DNA from: Calycina herbarum
Taxonomy: Eukaryota; Ascomycota; Leotiomycetes; Helotiales; Pezizellaceae
NCBI GenBank assembly: GCA_001414485.1
Contig: LLEY01000282.1
Coordinates: 1-54,233 of the forward strand
Direction of reading: 5' to 3'
Length of the DNA: 54,233 nucleotides
Every line of letters begins with the position of its first letter. The stretch's first letter is position 1. The notes below the pieces were generated by a model. The model was not told the DNA's origin. It ran no database searches and was given only the letters and a program-made list of their open reading frames with translations. Position numbers and translations under genes: made by a program. Of this stretch, positions 1 through 12,689 are shown piece by piece.

Positions 1-420
1 CGACGTAGGAGATCCATTGCCCACTCAGGAGCTCCGTTGTCCTCGGCCATCCTTCGCAACACACGTGCACCCCTTGTACACTCGCTTAGGTATGGGAGTT
101 GTTCGTAATGTCAGGACGTGTAGCAAATACTCGTGAATTGAACTACAGAGGTAGACTTTGTACAAGGACGAACAACTACTGTTCTAAACCAGAGTCCCGA
201 CCCTCTCTATATACTACAGAAGTGGCTACGTGTCCTCCATGAGTATTACGTGTTACGTCATGAGTATTACGTAGATTGCCACCATCATGCCACTGCTATT
301 GCCACCACCTGTCGCTGGGCAACCAAGACCACTTCACGGGTGCAACCCCTAACACAGGCGACTCAAGCGACTTAGGCGACTAGGTCACGTGATGCTTCTT
401 TACTAAAGGAAATCGATAGA
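1..420. other. Left-edge non-coding stretch
   Basis: I see no gene here. Base composition is closer to normal than the AT-rich block that follows. The 14-mer CATGAGTATTACGT occurs twice, near 238 and 258. The segment could be flank of the Copia remnant or its untranslated part. Confidence 0.3.
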
Positions 421-1925
421 TCGCTTAGCTAGCCTAAGGATCCCTCTTTTTGCTTATAAGAGTTTCCGATAGTACTTAACCTATTAGAGCGCTACCTGGT
501 CTTCACTTATTATATACTTACACGTGATTCGTAATATATAGTACTTGCTTTTATAAAGTTAAGACTAGTTATCTAAGTATATAATAATAATAGAAAGTTC
601 TTAGTCCTTACCTAGGCTTCTATAATCTAAAGAGTAAGCTAAAGAATTATTTCTATACTTATAGTAGTATATCTAGATTTACGAGTTTATATTCAGGATA
701 TTATATAAGTATATACCTAGTTACTTATAGAACTAAATCGAAAGTTCTTCGTAGGCCTACTAAAAGGATACTCTTAATAAGAGGATATATTCTTTAAAGT
801 AATTAAGCTATTATATAGTATTCTAGAGGCTAGAAACCACTAGTTTATAATATACTATAAATACTATACTATAAAGCTTATAATAGAATAATCTACTTTC
901 GACCTCTATCTTTTATATACTCAACGATTAAATAGACCTTTTAAAGTAGTAGAACTTTAAACTAATAATACTCTTATACTTATAAATAATACTTTTATAG
1001 CTAAGGAAGAAAGTGCTATTAAGAAAGCTAGATTTATATTAAAGAATAGATAAGAACTTACTATTACCTATCTAATCTAGTTTAATAGAGAGCTAATTAG
1101 TAAGTACATAGATAGCTTATTTACGCTTACCTAGGATTATATAAAGTACTTAAAATTAGTATAAAAGGTATTAGCAGAGATATCTAATACTAAAGACACT
1201 TCTTATATAGTATCTACTAAGGATTAATATGTTACTTAGTATGCTCGTAGAGTATATTTAGTAATAATGTCCTAGCTAGAAGCAGTATTTGATTTATTAT
1301 ATACTACTTAGACAACCGATCTATAAGAAGTCGATATTAGCCTTCTTAATAAGCGAATTTAATAGCAAATCGACAATGCTATAAGAGGGCTCAAATACGT
1401 TAAATTAGACTAAAACTCGCTTAAATTATACGCCTTTACAGACGGCTCTTTTATAAATAACAAGGACTTATCGTTATAAATTAGATACGTTATAGTACTT
1501 ATAAACAAGGATAATAATACTAATATTTTATATTAGTCTTCTACCAAGTACAAAAGAGTTACTCGTAGTGTTTTAGCCTTAGAATTATATATAATAAGCT
1601 CTAGATTTAATACTGCCGCTTCTATTAAATCAACCTTAGAAAGCATCTTAGGCTTTAAGGTCCCGCTTATTACATATACTAATTCGAAGTCTATTTACGA
1701 ATATATAGCCAAATTAGGCACCACTAAGGAGAAGCGCTTAATAATTAACGTTATATACTTATAAGAAGTATATAAGTTAAGAGAGATCGACGAAATTAAG
1801 TAGATCGATAGTAAGAGTAATCCAGCGGATGCTATAACTAAGAAAGATTATTACAACGCTCTATAAAAGCTAATCGATACCAGTAAGCTAGATATTAAGC
1901 TTATAGAGTAGGTGGAATAGAATAA
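421..1925 (+). mobile_element. RIP-degraded Ty1/Copia retrotransposon, pol 3' part
   Basis: Plus-strand translation around 1280-1900, read through stops, gives the C-terminal reverse transcriptase and RNase H region of a Copia polyprotein. Recognisable blocks are LKYVKLD (about 1390), YAFTDGSF (about 1430), the STKYKRVTRSVLALELY block (about 1540-1590), TNSKSIY (about 1680), GTTKEKRL (about 1715) and SNPADAITK (about 1815). Stops are TAA or TAG where the family has Gln or Trp, as in the Trp codon before IDSKSNPAD, which fits RIP of CpA to TpA on either strand. No intact open frame remains. The block 421-1250 is very AT-rich and only weakly readable as reverse transcriptase. The element cannot encode active protein. 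Confidence 0.85.
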
Positions 1926-1929
1926 GGGA

Positions 1930-2300
1930 TGATGAGACCTCTGAATAGGACGCTCTTATTAGTCGAGGACATAGAATAGAGAGCTATGATTAGCTAGACG
2001 AGATAAGAGATTTTGCTGATTTTTAGGCAGTAACTTCCACTGTTTTGAAGAAGTGCCAGTGTCGGCATAATAATGAGCGAGTAGCGCTTCACGTGACCTT
2101 CTCGCTTAAGGTCTATTTAAGTAGACAGAGCAGCTAACTTTGCTCTGTATGCACGAACGATAATATACTCTTTTTGCATCATGCTATTGGCCACCAAGTC
2201 ATACCAACAGTTTCCCTTCGAGCATATTTTAGACTCCAGACTCCGTACTCGTAAAAACAACAATCCATGTTGGACTTGGGATGGATATGCGTGACACATG
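1930..2300 (+). repeat. Candidate 3' LTR of the Copia remnant
   Basis: Directly after the RNase H end comes a purine run (GGTGGAATAGAATAAGGGA) resembling a polypurine tract, then TGATGAGACC, a typical TG start of an LTR. A TATTTAAG box lies near 2113. The 3' boundary and the partner 5' LTR are not visible, so the end given is approximate. Confidence 0.35.
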
Positions 2301-3155
2301 AGGGTCATACCCTTTTGAGTCCTCCCTCTAACCCTGCGGCCTACTCCTTCCTATCACGGCATGCAGCTCTCATAGTGTCAAAACAAACAACTATTAACTA
2401 AACCTGCGAGTTGCAGGTCGGCCCCTATGCCCGAACAGTACAAAAGTAGGATTACAGCGAGAGTAGGATGAGATGTAATCTTACCTCGCTCATTAGTAGT
2501 CCACGAGGATGGGGCTTTGTCTGTGGTGATAATATTGACAAATGCACATAAGTTGGGTACCTGTATCGTGTGATCGGCAAGTCAGGGGTGTAGTAGAGTT
2601 TAACGTAGTGTGGGCCACTTAGCTCTGTCTGGAAAATGGATTCGATTTTTGTAATAAGTTCGTCGCGAGCTTTCTTGTGTTACAATATGGCAGCCCCCTT
2701 AAGGGCTCAGTTGGTACAGATAACAATCGTCAAAGTGCCGCTCTGGCCGTCCCCTCTTACAGTGGTGAATGAGATTTTGCGTATGCTGCAAATTGGTCTA
2801 AAAGGCCACTCGCAAGCATGAATGATACAGTTTGTGGGATAAGTTCGTTATCTGAGAGGAAGACTCTAGCGTCGCTAGCGTATTCCACCTTCCGTCCAAC
2901 ACCTCTGCTCCTCTTCACATCCATGCTAGCCTTATTGACAAGGCTCCCTCTGATGCGCCCGACCACAGCGGGCGTGACAAACGGTGTGGCCTAAGCAATG
3001 AATATGGCCACCCCTGGTCAGCCATATGGCCTCAAGTGCCACTTCATTGATAGCTTACAACAATTGCCCCCTTCTAACTTGCTGCTTTCTTATGAAGGGA
3101 AGAAATCAAATTGCGAAGAGAAAAGCAAATCATCTATCGCTGACTGCTTCCTACT
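2301..3155. other. Intergenic, no gene seen
   Basis: Only short overlapping frames on both strands with no recognisable motifs. A weak inverted repeat GATTACA/TGTAATC lies near 2450-2490. Confidence 0.4.
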
Positions 3156-5305
3156 ATGTATGTTTTTCGATTCACAACAACAAAGTTTCTGACCTACGTT
3201 TTGCTTCTACTTGCAACTAGCTACACTGCCTCCTCTCTGATGAGATACCCCAAGCTTCAGTTCCTCCTAACCCCGTTCCGCTCATCCACGAAGATGACAG
3301 CTCTGTCGCTAGATCTCCCCCGCGTTACGGCTTCAGAGCTCCAAGATCTCCTGACCGCAGGAAAGATCAAGAGTTCGCAGCTTGTTGAGACATATCTCAG
3401 CCATATTGACGAGAATGAGTGCTACTTGAATGCCTTAATCGTCAGACCCTCCTAACATAGCCTTCTGCAACAGGCCCAGAAGCTAGACAACGAACGCGCA
3501 CAAGGGAACATTCGAAGTCGGCTACATGGGATTCCAGTGCTCGTCAAGGTGCGCAGCTGTCCACCTCCGCTATATTGTCGCTGGCTGACTGACCTTAGGA
3601 CAACATGGACACGCTGGCATCCCTTGGGATGGACACCACAGCAGGAAGCTTTGCTTTGGCAGGAGCCAAGCCAAGGAAGAATTCTGCCGTGGTTGAGGCG
3701 GTACGTGTTTGCTGAATGCCGCAAATCTTTTCCCATGCTAAACTCCTATCAAGTTGTTGAATGCTGGAGCGATCATCATTGGTAAAACAAACCTGCCGGT
3801 GAGTAGGGATATGCGAGGCCCTTAGAAGACGCATAGCTCTAACGAGAAACTAGGAGCTGAGCTGGTTCAAGTACAAAATCCCTTGCTGAACTCGGATGAC
3901 GATAATAATATTTCTCTGCAGAATGTTCGGAGCAGATTGCGGATGGTCAGCTGTTGGTGGTCAAACTCAATCAGCGTATGTTCGTGGTGGATTTAGGGAC
4001 GATGATACCTTCGCGGGACACAGTGTGAGCAAGCATCAACCACTGTTACGATTTACGCTTACCGAATCATTCAGAACCCAGCTGGATCGTCTACCGGAAG
4101 TGCAGTGGGTGTCTCTGCTGGCTACGCCCCCTTGGCCCTTGGAACAGAGACCGAAGGCTCTCTGATCGTCCCTGCCTCCCGCCAAGCGCTTTATACCATC
4201 AAGTCTACCCTAGGAATAATCTCCACCTCTGGCATCGTTCCAATCACATCTTTTTGTGATGTGGCAGGACCCTTTGCAAAATCTGCTCGCGATCTAGCTA
4301 TCCTGATGGATATTCTGGTTGATCCATCGAAGACAACCCCGCCACAGGGAGGATACGAAGCAGTTGTTACCGGTAAATGGGATGGCTTGCGGATTGGCAG
4401 TCTGGACCCTGACATATGGACTTTCCCTGCGATCGCTCGCAAACCAGACCCAGCTGGCGAAGCACAAATGGTAAGTTACTGTTTATGGACAAGCAACTGC
4501 AGCTGACGTCTCGCAGTTCAAGGAGACCTTGGAGGCATACGCGAAGTTAAAGATCTGGCTCCCAGTTATCATCATTTTGCGGATCTGATCCCTAACTCTG
4601 AATTCCAGATCAATGGCAGTCATGTACTGCCTGATATATTAGGTATGTCGAGTATATCCTTCCTTGCGGTGGTCTGGGTGACTGACAATCGCAGCGGCGA
4701 CATTTAAAGAGAATTTCGAACAATATCTCCAGGGTGTAGAAGGTTGCAAGATCAAATCCGTGGAGGAATTGATTCAATTTAACAAGGACCACGCCGAAGT
4801 GGAGCTACCACCTAGTAAGTCCCCTAGTTGGTTGAGAACGCTTGCCTACCGTGATGCTCAAACTTGCAGGGAATCCGCTTCAGGACTTCTTGGAGAGATC
4901 CGTCTCTTTCAACCTCACCTCTAACCAGCTCGATGGTCTTGTCAACCACGCTCGGTTCGTTGGGAGAGAGAAGGGTATCGACGCATTGATTAAGAAGTAT
5001 GACATCAACGTAGTTATCGGACCAGCTGAGAGCTCTATCACTGTCTTTGCTGCTGTTGCAGGTACGTACATGTTCCCAATACTTTCAGAAGGCTATGGAT
5101 CTTAACCGAATCTTGCCTAGGTTATCCTATTGCTTCCCTCCCCGTGGGTTACCTCGACTTCAATGGGCGTCCTCATGGTCTAGCAGCTATTGCTTTGGCA
5201 CATAATGAGGCATTGTTGATTCAGCTACAGAGTGCTTGGGAAGCTTCGTTCCCCACCAGGATTCCACCTCCGCTTGTGAGCTCCAAGGCCAGACAGACTC
5301 TCTAA
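3156..5305 (+). pseudogene. Amidase-signature family hydrolase, apparently broken
   Basis: This is a multi-intron amidase (amidase signature fold, Ser-cisSer-Lys triad). In order I read KDN after the first intron (3549-3598), the catalytic Lys in GKTN (about 3785), GWSAVGGQTQSAY (about 3940), the serine motif NPAGSSTGSAVG (about 4077) with ALGTETEGS after it, and the C-terminal PIASLPVGYLDFNGRPHGLAA. At least eight short introns are needed. Start choice is uncertain: the ATG at 3156 gives a hydrophobic N-terminus resembling a signal peptide, while the ATG at 3295 starts right before the family's usual beginning. Two defects interrupt the frame: a TAA at 3453-3455 inside the early conserved block (CAA to TAA would be RIP-type) and a one-base frame change near 4545-4552. 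Either it is a recent pseudogene or the sequence carries errors. Fungal relatives hydrolyse amides; the substrate cannot be inferred. Confidence 0.75.
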
Positions 5306-5798
5306 TCTTCGATGCCACATGTAGCTTCTTTATCGTGAGGGGGATATTATGTGTCTGCACGTCTTGGCCGGGCTTTCATGAAGCACATAGTGACGTGTCC
5401 GTGCAAGTTGGGCGGGAGCTTTGAAAGCTTGCTTGCTTGCTTTATTTCTTGTGAAGCTCTATCGAGAACAAAGTGAGAGTAGGTATTCTGGGAAAGATTA
5501 AGGCTAGAACATTGTTACAGTGCAGAAAATTCATAGTCCAACAAATTAAAAGGTGACCAAATTTACACACCAGTGATAGCCTCGGGTCAGAACGTGGGGG
5601 ATCGACTGAAGCCGGCACGTAAACTGGCTTCGTAATACGGCATTCAGCTACTTGTTGGGCACTTAACTCTTCTAATGGCACACCTTTCCACCTTCCAGCC
5701 GCGTCTAACCACATGAATTGCATAAGGAACCCAAACGCAAAGTTTGAACGTTCCCTTAACCTTTGACCTAATACTTGCATAAGGAATATATTACGACC
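5306..5798. other. Intergenic between amidase and P450
   Basis: No supported gene. A 112-codon open frame on the minus strand (5442-5780) has no recognisable motif and lies where the promoter of the P450 would be. Confidence 0.4.
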
Positions 5799-7273
5799 AT
5801 GGGAAACGCCTTCACCACCTGGGAGCCTAGCCCCTCCAAAGCTTTTGTATCCTTATATATCTTGTTCTTTTCCTTGGTTTATTGCCTTTTCCTCGGTTTA
5901 TACCGCATTCTTTGGCACCCTATTGCGAAGATCCCAGGTCCGATGCTAGCAGCTTCTAAGGGATTGTATGAAGCATATCATGACATCGTTCAAGGTGGCA
6001 CGTTCATTAAGCAATATCCATCATGGCATCAGAAATACGGCAAGAAGGCTCGGTCTTTCAGTGTGTCCTGTAGCTTACAGCGCGGGCAGGACCTATCATT
6101 AGAGTCGGACCCAATCATGTTCATGTCATTGAGTTGGAATTTTACGACAGGTATTACTTCCAATTTCGTCACTTTGTACTCTTTAAACTTTTTGTGAGAA
6201 CAGGATATTTGGTGTTCGCTCAGCGTATCGAAAAGACCCAACTCACTACCGTGCCCTTGGTACCGAAAAGTCATTGGCTGCCATGCTGGATCCAGATAGG
6301 CATCGTATACGTCGGAATGCATTGAACCAAATCTTCAGCAAAAGAACAGTGGCCCGCAAACAGCAGTTAGTTCTTGAAAAGGTCTTCAATGCTGTTGCAT
6401 ACATCAATCGAAGATCGAAAGACAATCTACCCATTGATATGGATCTCCTCTTCCGTCGAATCACGGCAAGTCTGTTCTATCCTTTTACTTGATGCATGCT
6501 AATGGGAAGAAAAAGATGGATGTAATATCTCAGACATTGTTTGGATTTTCTTTTATTAAACTTAGCAGTCCGGACGACGAAATGACGCCTCTATTGAGAA
6601 TGCTCGCCGACTTTATTGGCGACACGAGACTAATCAAGCAATTCCCATTTCTGAAAACCATCTCTAAAAGACTACCTAGATTGTTTGAAAAAGCAGGACT
6701 TGAAGGATTTTTATGGTTCAAAAGAGTGCGTTGTTCAACCTGGCACAAAAGACAACTGGCGATGAATTTAACTTGAGACGAATCATTAGGAATGCGCCAA
6801 AAATATTTCAATGGTTATGGAAAACCGTAAAGCGTTACCCAAACAGGTGTTGAATCACACCGAGGCAACAATCTTCGATGTTCTCCTGCAGCCAAATGAG
6901 GAGAAAGGATTTGAAACTCCAACATTTGAGGAGCTGATCGACGACGCTCATCTGTTCTTGGTCGCAGGAACGGTGAGCACGTCACACACACTTGCTTGCG
7001 GCATCTACTACCTCGTTACCAACTCTTAAGTATTACAGAAGCTTAAGGCAGAATTGAGGGAATCGAGTAAAAGAAACAAAGAATAAGCCTATGCCTGGAA
7101 AACCATTTCAAACTTGCCTTACCTAGTAAAAAATATTACATCTTTTAGTACCTAGGTAATAGGGATACGTACTAACGAAGTTTCAGACTACCGTTGGTCG
7201 TGAAATCCTACGAAAGTTAACAGCTATATCTAGCAACTTGCCAAGGGTCGTTCCACCCGAAGGACTATTTAAC
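5799..7273 (+). pseudogene. Cytochrome P450 (CYP) pseudogene, 3' truncated
   Basis: The start shows an N-terminal membrane anchor (SLYILFFSLVYCLFLGLY), then the fungal P450 motif HPIAKIPGP. Splicing yields KYGPIIRVGPNHVHV, FGVRSAYRKDP, the DPDRHRIRRNALNQIFS block, DVISQTLFG, the I-helix region HLFLVAGTVSTSHT (about 6950-6990), and late blocks LQKLKAELRES, SNLPYLV and NLPRVVPPEGLFN (about 7228-7273). Two introns appear to use GC donors (6040-6089 and 6466-6515); 6151-6204 and 6726-6789 are GT-AG. TAA stops at about 7027 and 7084 sit where a coding triplet is expected and fit RIP. Homology stops at 7273, so the ExxR to heme-Cys region is gone and no functional enzyme is possible. This kind of P450 is often in secondary metabolism, but no cluster is visible here. 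Confidence 0.85.
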
Positions 7274-7700
7274 TAAATCTAATAGTATAGAATCTAATTT
7301 CTAAAGAATAGCTAAACTTATTAACTAACTTAAATATTTATAAGAATATAGAATAAAGAGTTATAATTAGTTAAACTAGTAAAAGTATTAATTAGATTAG
7401 ATTAGATAATAGATATTAATCTAGTCTAATTAAAAGGTTTTAAGTATTAATTAAAATCTAATCTAAGCTAATTATATTAATCTGATTAATAATTAATTAA
7501 ATAATTAGTATATACACGTGACCGGGCCAGGGGTATCGGACGCTAGACCGAGCGCCGAGATAGCGTCGGAGTAGCGCTTTAGAGTAGCCGAGAGTTTAAG
7601 CGAGAAGTAAATAATCTTATATATCTTAAGTCTTAAAGTTCTTTTCTTTAAGTATATAGAAGATTAAAAGACCTAATTTTTATCAAAGGTTAGATAACCT
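7274..7700. mobile_element. AT-rich transposon fragment related to the hAT 5' end
   Basis: The block starts exactly where P450 homology ends. It contains ATTAGATTAGATTAGAT (about 7394) followed by a GC-rich island CACGTGACCGGGCC (about 7517) and TTTAAGCGAGAAG (about 7595). The same order of motifs occurs at 48230-48460, just before the hAT transposase remnant. It is probably a truncated or internally deleted copy of that family that inserted into the P450. Confidence 0.6.
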
Positions 7701-7842
7701 GTGATCTTCGTTCTTTCTCAAAAAGGTCAAGATTATTTTAACTTGTATAGTAATACCAACACTCCCTATTCACCTAATCCAACCCCTAATATCCCTCCAA
7801 ATTACTCCCTCCGCAATACAATTTAACTTCCCATATCCATCC

Positions 7843-8269
7843 ATGCAAAGCATAGATCCCCCCTATCGTGCCATTCAATCCCTATCCCAGCGCCCTAGTA
7901 CTCCGATCTTGAAAACAGCAAGTCATTATTCCAAGGAACGGGTCGAACGACATGGACAACAGGTAAATACGATGTAGTTATCTGCTTAGGTAAATTATGA
8001 ATAGTGATTGCTCCCCTTGATCACATTCGTCTTACAGTTTAAAGAGAAAACCTCTCCAGCTTATTATTCCACTTGCCAAAGTTGTGACCTTGGTTTTATA
8101 CGAAGGCCATACTGTGTTTCAAAGTCTTAACACCAAATGGCCCAGCCACCGCGCATTTGTATCACAGCGCCTCCCAGAAGTTCTAGAAAAGCTTAACTCA
8201 CGTTGGCAAAAGCCATGGGTCCTAGAAGCAATTAGGATGATGATTGCCAAGTTAGTGGGCGGTGAGTGA
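7843..8269 (+). CDS. Hypothetical small two-exon protein
   Basis: I do not recognise this gene. A good intron (donor GTAAAT at 7963, acceptor TTACAG ending 8037) joins two open stretches. Starting at the ATG at 7952 gives about 80 residues, including the amphipathic PEVLEKLNSRWQKPWVLEAI segment, ending at 8269. Starting at the ATG at 7843 keeps exon 1 open for 40 codons but then reads exon 2 in another frame, stopping near 8127. Further weak coding-like stretches continue to about 8631 in shifted frames, so the locus may be a decayed gene rather than a live one. Confidence 0.25.
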
Positions 8270-8639
8270 GGGAGAGAGAAAGAGCGAAACACCTGGAAGA
8301 AGTTTCACGGCTCTCTGCTTCTCAAAACTATGTGTAGCTTTCAGGTCTCAGTCACTTTAATTTACAACTGAACTGAATCGAATATTCGATGATAAAGATG
8401 GTTTCGGGAGCGAGATGTATTTCGACGGTAGGATTTGGAGAACGTTCAGACTGCCCTAAGAGATCTCTCTATGGAAAAGATCACGGATGTAGATTTTCGT
8501 GTGCCAGGCTCCGCGCATCATTTCACGGGATAGAAGACACGGACGGCCTCGACCTTCTCCAGACCATCAAGCCGCATTTGTGCGGGATTATCAGGATGCC
8601 TAAGAAGCCCTGGTGCCCGAGACATCTATGATTGAAGCC

Positions 8640-11600
8640 TTCTTTTATATGTTTTGTTCCTTTTGCTTTTAAGTTTCACCGTCTTCTTAATGTTCGCAGA
8701 TTCTCCTACATCTGCCGAAGCTGTTCCTTATCGGACAGACTTGTTACTTTCTTGACTATTTTTTACTAGTGCTATTTTTAGTCGAGAGTAGTGTAACTTG
8801 TAGGAATAGCTGGCTTCTTAGGTTGGAGTACAAGTATAAAAAAAGCTGGTGGATGACTTGATTGCGTCAACATGAGAAAAGTTCTAAAACGAGATTTCAT
8901 GGGTTGTACAGGATTGCTTGATCTATAGCTAATTTTGTGGGCAGTGAATGTAACTGTAGCGACACCATATAAGTTTCAAAGTTCTGATTTTGGAGGTCTT
9001 AATGGGTCACCTGAATGTACTCTATTTTCAAGGATAGTAAAAGATTCGGTGGTGAGTAGGGAGCTGGTGAGAGAAAGTTCAGATTGGTTCTAGAATGATT
9101 TTGATTTCACGGGAGATTGTAGGCTTGGACTTTTCAAGGGAGAAATTCATTTGAATGGGTTTGAGGGTCTGCGAAAGGTCGGATGAAGATTCTGAGACAG
9201 GAGCACCATGTACAGATACCCAGATTTCAAGGATGTGTGGAGAGTTAAGTGCTATGGAAAGTTTTATAAGCGGTGATATTGAGCAGTGAATGAGAACAGT
9301 CAGGGGTTGTGGGGTTAGATATGAAATACTCGGAACACTCACCACTTCCCCACGTTACATAGAGGCATATGCTAAATATATATTCCTATTGTATCACATC
9401 TTTAACAGCACCGGAATATACGCAAGAGTATATATATCTCTCTTCTTTCGCCACATATTCAAGAACCATTCAGCACACAAATTGGAGCAAGGTGGAACGC
9501 GACCTGCTTGGACTCAACATCCCTTTCGCTTTTTTCCACCGTATTTCTACCATAAGCGTAATACCTAACTTCTCAAATAATCAATGAAGAACGTACGACA
9601 CTCTAGTGAATACATACACACTTCTCTGAATGAATCCACAAAATCGGTGATAGAAGACTATTCAGTGGTGAGTGTGGTGCTGTTGGATCAAAGTTCAGAT
9701 TCATGTCGAGATGCCTAGTCTTAATTTCTTAGGGGATTGTAAGCTTCATCATTTTTGGGGGCAGATTCTCAGAAAGAAGCTGGAATATTGAGAATGGGCG
9801 GAAGAAGACGCCAAAACAAAAGCACCATGGTCATAATAATGCTCATGATCCATGTGTTGAAATTTGAGATGTGCTCTCACTTTTATAGGCGTTAATTCTA
9901 TGGGTGATGAGAGGTGAATTGTAAGAGTTGAGCCTTGAGAATTGTTTTGTTGTTAGAAAGACCTTATGATAGTAACCTAGTACTTGCGACTCATGCTCTC
10001 TTTCCCTTTTAGTTCAATCAATAAGACCACTTCTAATATATGACCTAAGAGCACTTACTTGATAGTTACTATTCTATTACCCTCTTTACTTTGGGGGAGA
10101 CCTTGGCGTTATAGTATGAACGCTCACGTTCTAGGTATTAGCGGGTCTAAAGGAAACAAGAGGAATGTTATGATTGCACGGTGCTGTTGGGCGGACTGAA
10201 GACATCTTTTGTTCTTTTGCCATCCTTAGTTCCTAAAATTTCTGAAGATCAATGGACGAAGTTGTTCTAGTGAATCAATACTACAATCACCTGAATGAAT
10301 ATAAATATCGCCAGCAGCAAAGTTATGGAAACTGACACTCCTAACACACCTACACGGTCTGATTGTTATTATTTATATTGCCAGAGCTAGTTGTAGGACA
10401 CAAGCCCGCAGCAAAGAATCCTCCCTCCCTAGCCTCAATGTACCCAGATTCTGCTTGAACTCTGCAAATGCTGTGTTCTAGATAGATTCGCATGAAACTG
10501 CCGGGTACCATACTCTCATCAAGAATTTCGTGACTTTATTTGATGCCTCCAGTTTCTAGGACAAAGTGCAGGCCTCGGTTTCGGAAATACATCAGGAAGA
10601 ATATATCCGAACGTATCTGTGTTCTCGAAGATCTTAATTTTTATTTTAGAGATGTTCTTTTGCTCAAATACTTTTGGAAATATACTCGGAAATATGTACA
10701 TTATTAGACGTCACTTGGCGAGGTTATTTTACTTCAGAACCATCGTATTACTCGGAAATATTACTTTTATAACTTAAATTAGCCGTAGATATAACTTCTT
10801 TACTTCGGAGATATAACTACTTCACTTACCTAGTTTTAAGCCGTCGGGGCTTATTCGTTCAAACTAGCTGCAGAATCTCATTGGCAGCAGTCTCAACCTG
10901 AACTTCCCAGCCTCCTCTTTTATCGTCACCCATACTTCTACGGGAGGAGAGTAAAAATTTGAACTTGGAGCAAAGCAAACAGCGAGCCAAGGGCGAAGAC
11001 AAGCCTACCAAGTTCGTTTTTACCCTTGTTATGAAAACCTCTTTTTGAGAATTAAAGTCGCTTCTCTAAGTCTTGGGGAAACCACTCCATATTATCAGAA
11101 TTATCGCAAGAGTTCTTTCCTCCTATGGACATATAACCCACCCCTCGACTTTTTGATGTGCTTGTGATCTCTTCTAGTTTCCTCCACACTAACAGATAGC
11201 CCTTAGTAACAAAGTAAACTTAGTCTTTTTGGAATAATGTTCATTGTCAGAATGAATGGAGATGTTAATTCAATAACCGGAAATTATATCGACAGTGGAT
11301 AAAAAAACGATAGTAGAGAGAAAAACGACAGTAAAAGTTGAAAAGAACGTTGATAGTTCAGATGAAGAGTTCAGATGATTGTTTAATAGATAGTAGATAT
11401 AGACAAAGAGCGCTCGCTTGACGCCTTGTTTCAAACTGTTTGCTAGCTGCATAAGTGAATCTTGAATCATCTCCAAGGTTTTCATATTCACCTTACTAGC
11501 GTAAAGGTTTTTCCATTGGTTATCATATATACAAGCGAAAAATTGGACCAGAGCAACATGAAGTTGAGTTGTGGTGAATATTTCGCTTATTGGAGTGAAT

Positions 11601-12650
11601 TAAATAGCTCCAGTTTATACTTTTAAACGAGAGATTATCGTAGTAGAAACTACACAATTAATTATCACCTAGTCTGAGAAGTCATTCCAGCATTTTCCTT
11701 CCTTATACACATTGATAAAATATTCTTATCCGCCAATTTTCAAATTTTCGAAATGCTACATTTAGCCACGTCTAGTGACAGTAAATAACATTATTCTCAA
11801 AGTTATTTGCGCATGTTGTCCTTATAATTCAATCATTGATTATAAACTCTCCCCTCCAAAGTCGTCGGATCATCCAGAAGAGGAGCTTCTTCGCAATTTA
11901 TAGCATTCAGATAAGCTCTTGTACACCCAACCAGTGATTCTAGTAAGAATGCATTCGAAAAGCCACATGACGGTGGGCGACCCATATCTAAATGAAGTTG
12001 AACGCTGAAAACGGAAACAGAGGAGTAAACATAAATGTGATTTTTTTTCATGCCCAGAAAGCAATAAATTCATTGCATGAGGTAGGGATGAACATTCAAA
12101 ATAGCTTCAAGAGCAGAAAAAGAATCGACAGCAACAATGCCACGAGAAGTGAGTGCCAGACACCAAAGATACTTTCTCCCTCTCATCACAGGAACAAAAA
12201 AGGAAAGAGAGTATTCTCTTCATGTTCCCCGAGAGATGAGCGCAAGTACAACACAACTAGGAAGAACCCAAAATGACTATTTCCCAACAAATCCGTTTGT
12301 GTCTATACAGGAAACGAAATCAAAGCAGGATAATCAGTGAATAAATAATATCTCAACTCTCTGCATCTCGTTCCCTTCTCCCACCTTCCCCGCTGTAACC
12401 CCAAAGATTGTACTCCGACTCATCACACCCCCACCACACCCCCCTCCACCAAAAACGCCCCTTCTCTACAATAGCCTCTCCTCCTCTACAACACCCCTAC
12501 ACGTACCTCCACCAAACCAAGCCCCTGAATTTAGCAATTCCTATCCCTGCCAAAGCAACTAACCTGTTTTCATCCATACAGTAAACACCACCACCAAAAT
12601 CCAGAACCAACAATCCCATCCAACATCCCACTTCCTGCAATCCTGCAATC
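8640..12650. other. Long stretch without recognisable genes
   Basis: No protein family is recognisable on either strand. Contents noted: a diverged direct duplication at 9045-9920, and an AT-rich patch at 10500-10860. The short open frames overlap in several phases and carry no motif. Confidence 0.4.
9045..9920. repeat. Diverged direct duplication
   Basis: Segments 9045-9290 and 9655-9920 share the same order of words: GTGGTGAG, AAAGTTCAGATT, GGGATTGTA or GAGATTGTA, AGCACCATG, and an ATTTCAA/ATTTGAGATGTG region. The match is gapped and judged by eye. Function unknown. Confidence 0.35.
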
Positions 12651-12689
12651 AAACGATCGTTGCTAAACCCCACCCGATCTTCTGATTCC

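Noticed and set aside
5442..5780. 112-codon minus-strand open frame
   Set aside because: No motif, sits in the promoter space of the P450, no neighbouring splice-compatible exon.
5799..7273. Secondary-metabolite cluster (amidase plus P450)
   Set aside because: Both genes are broken and no backbone enzyme, transporter or regulator is nearby.
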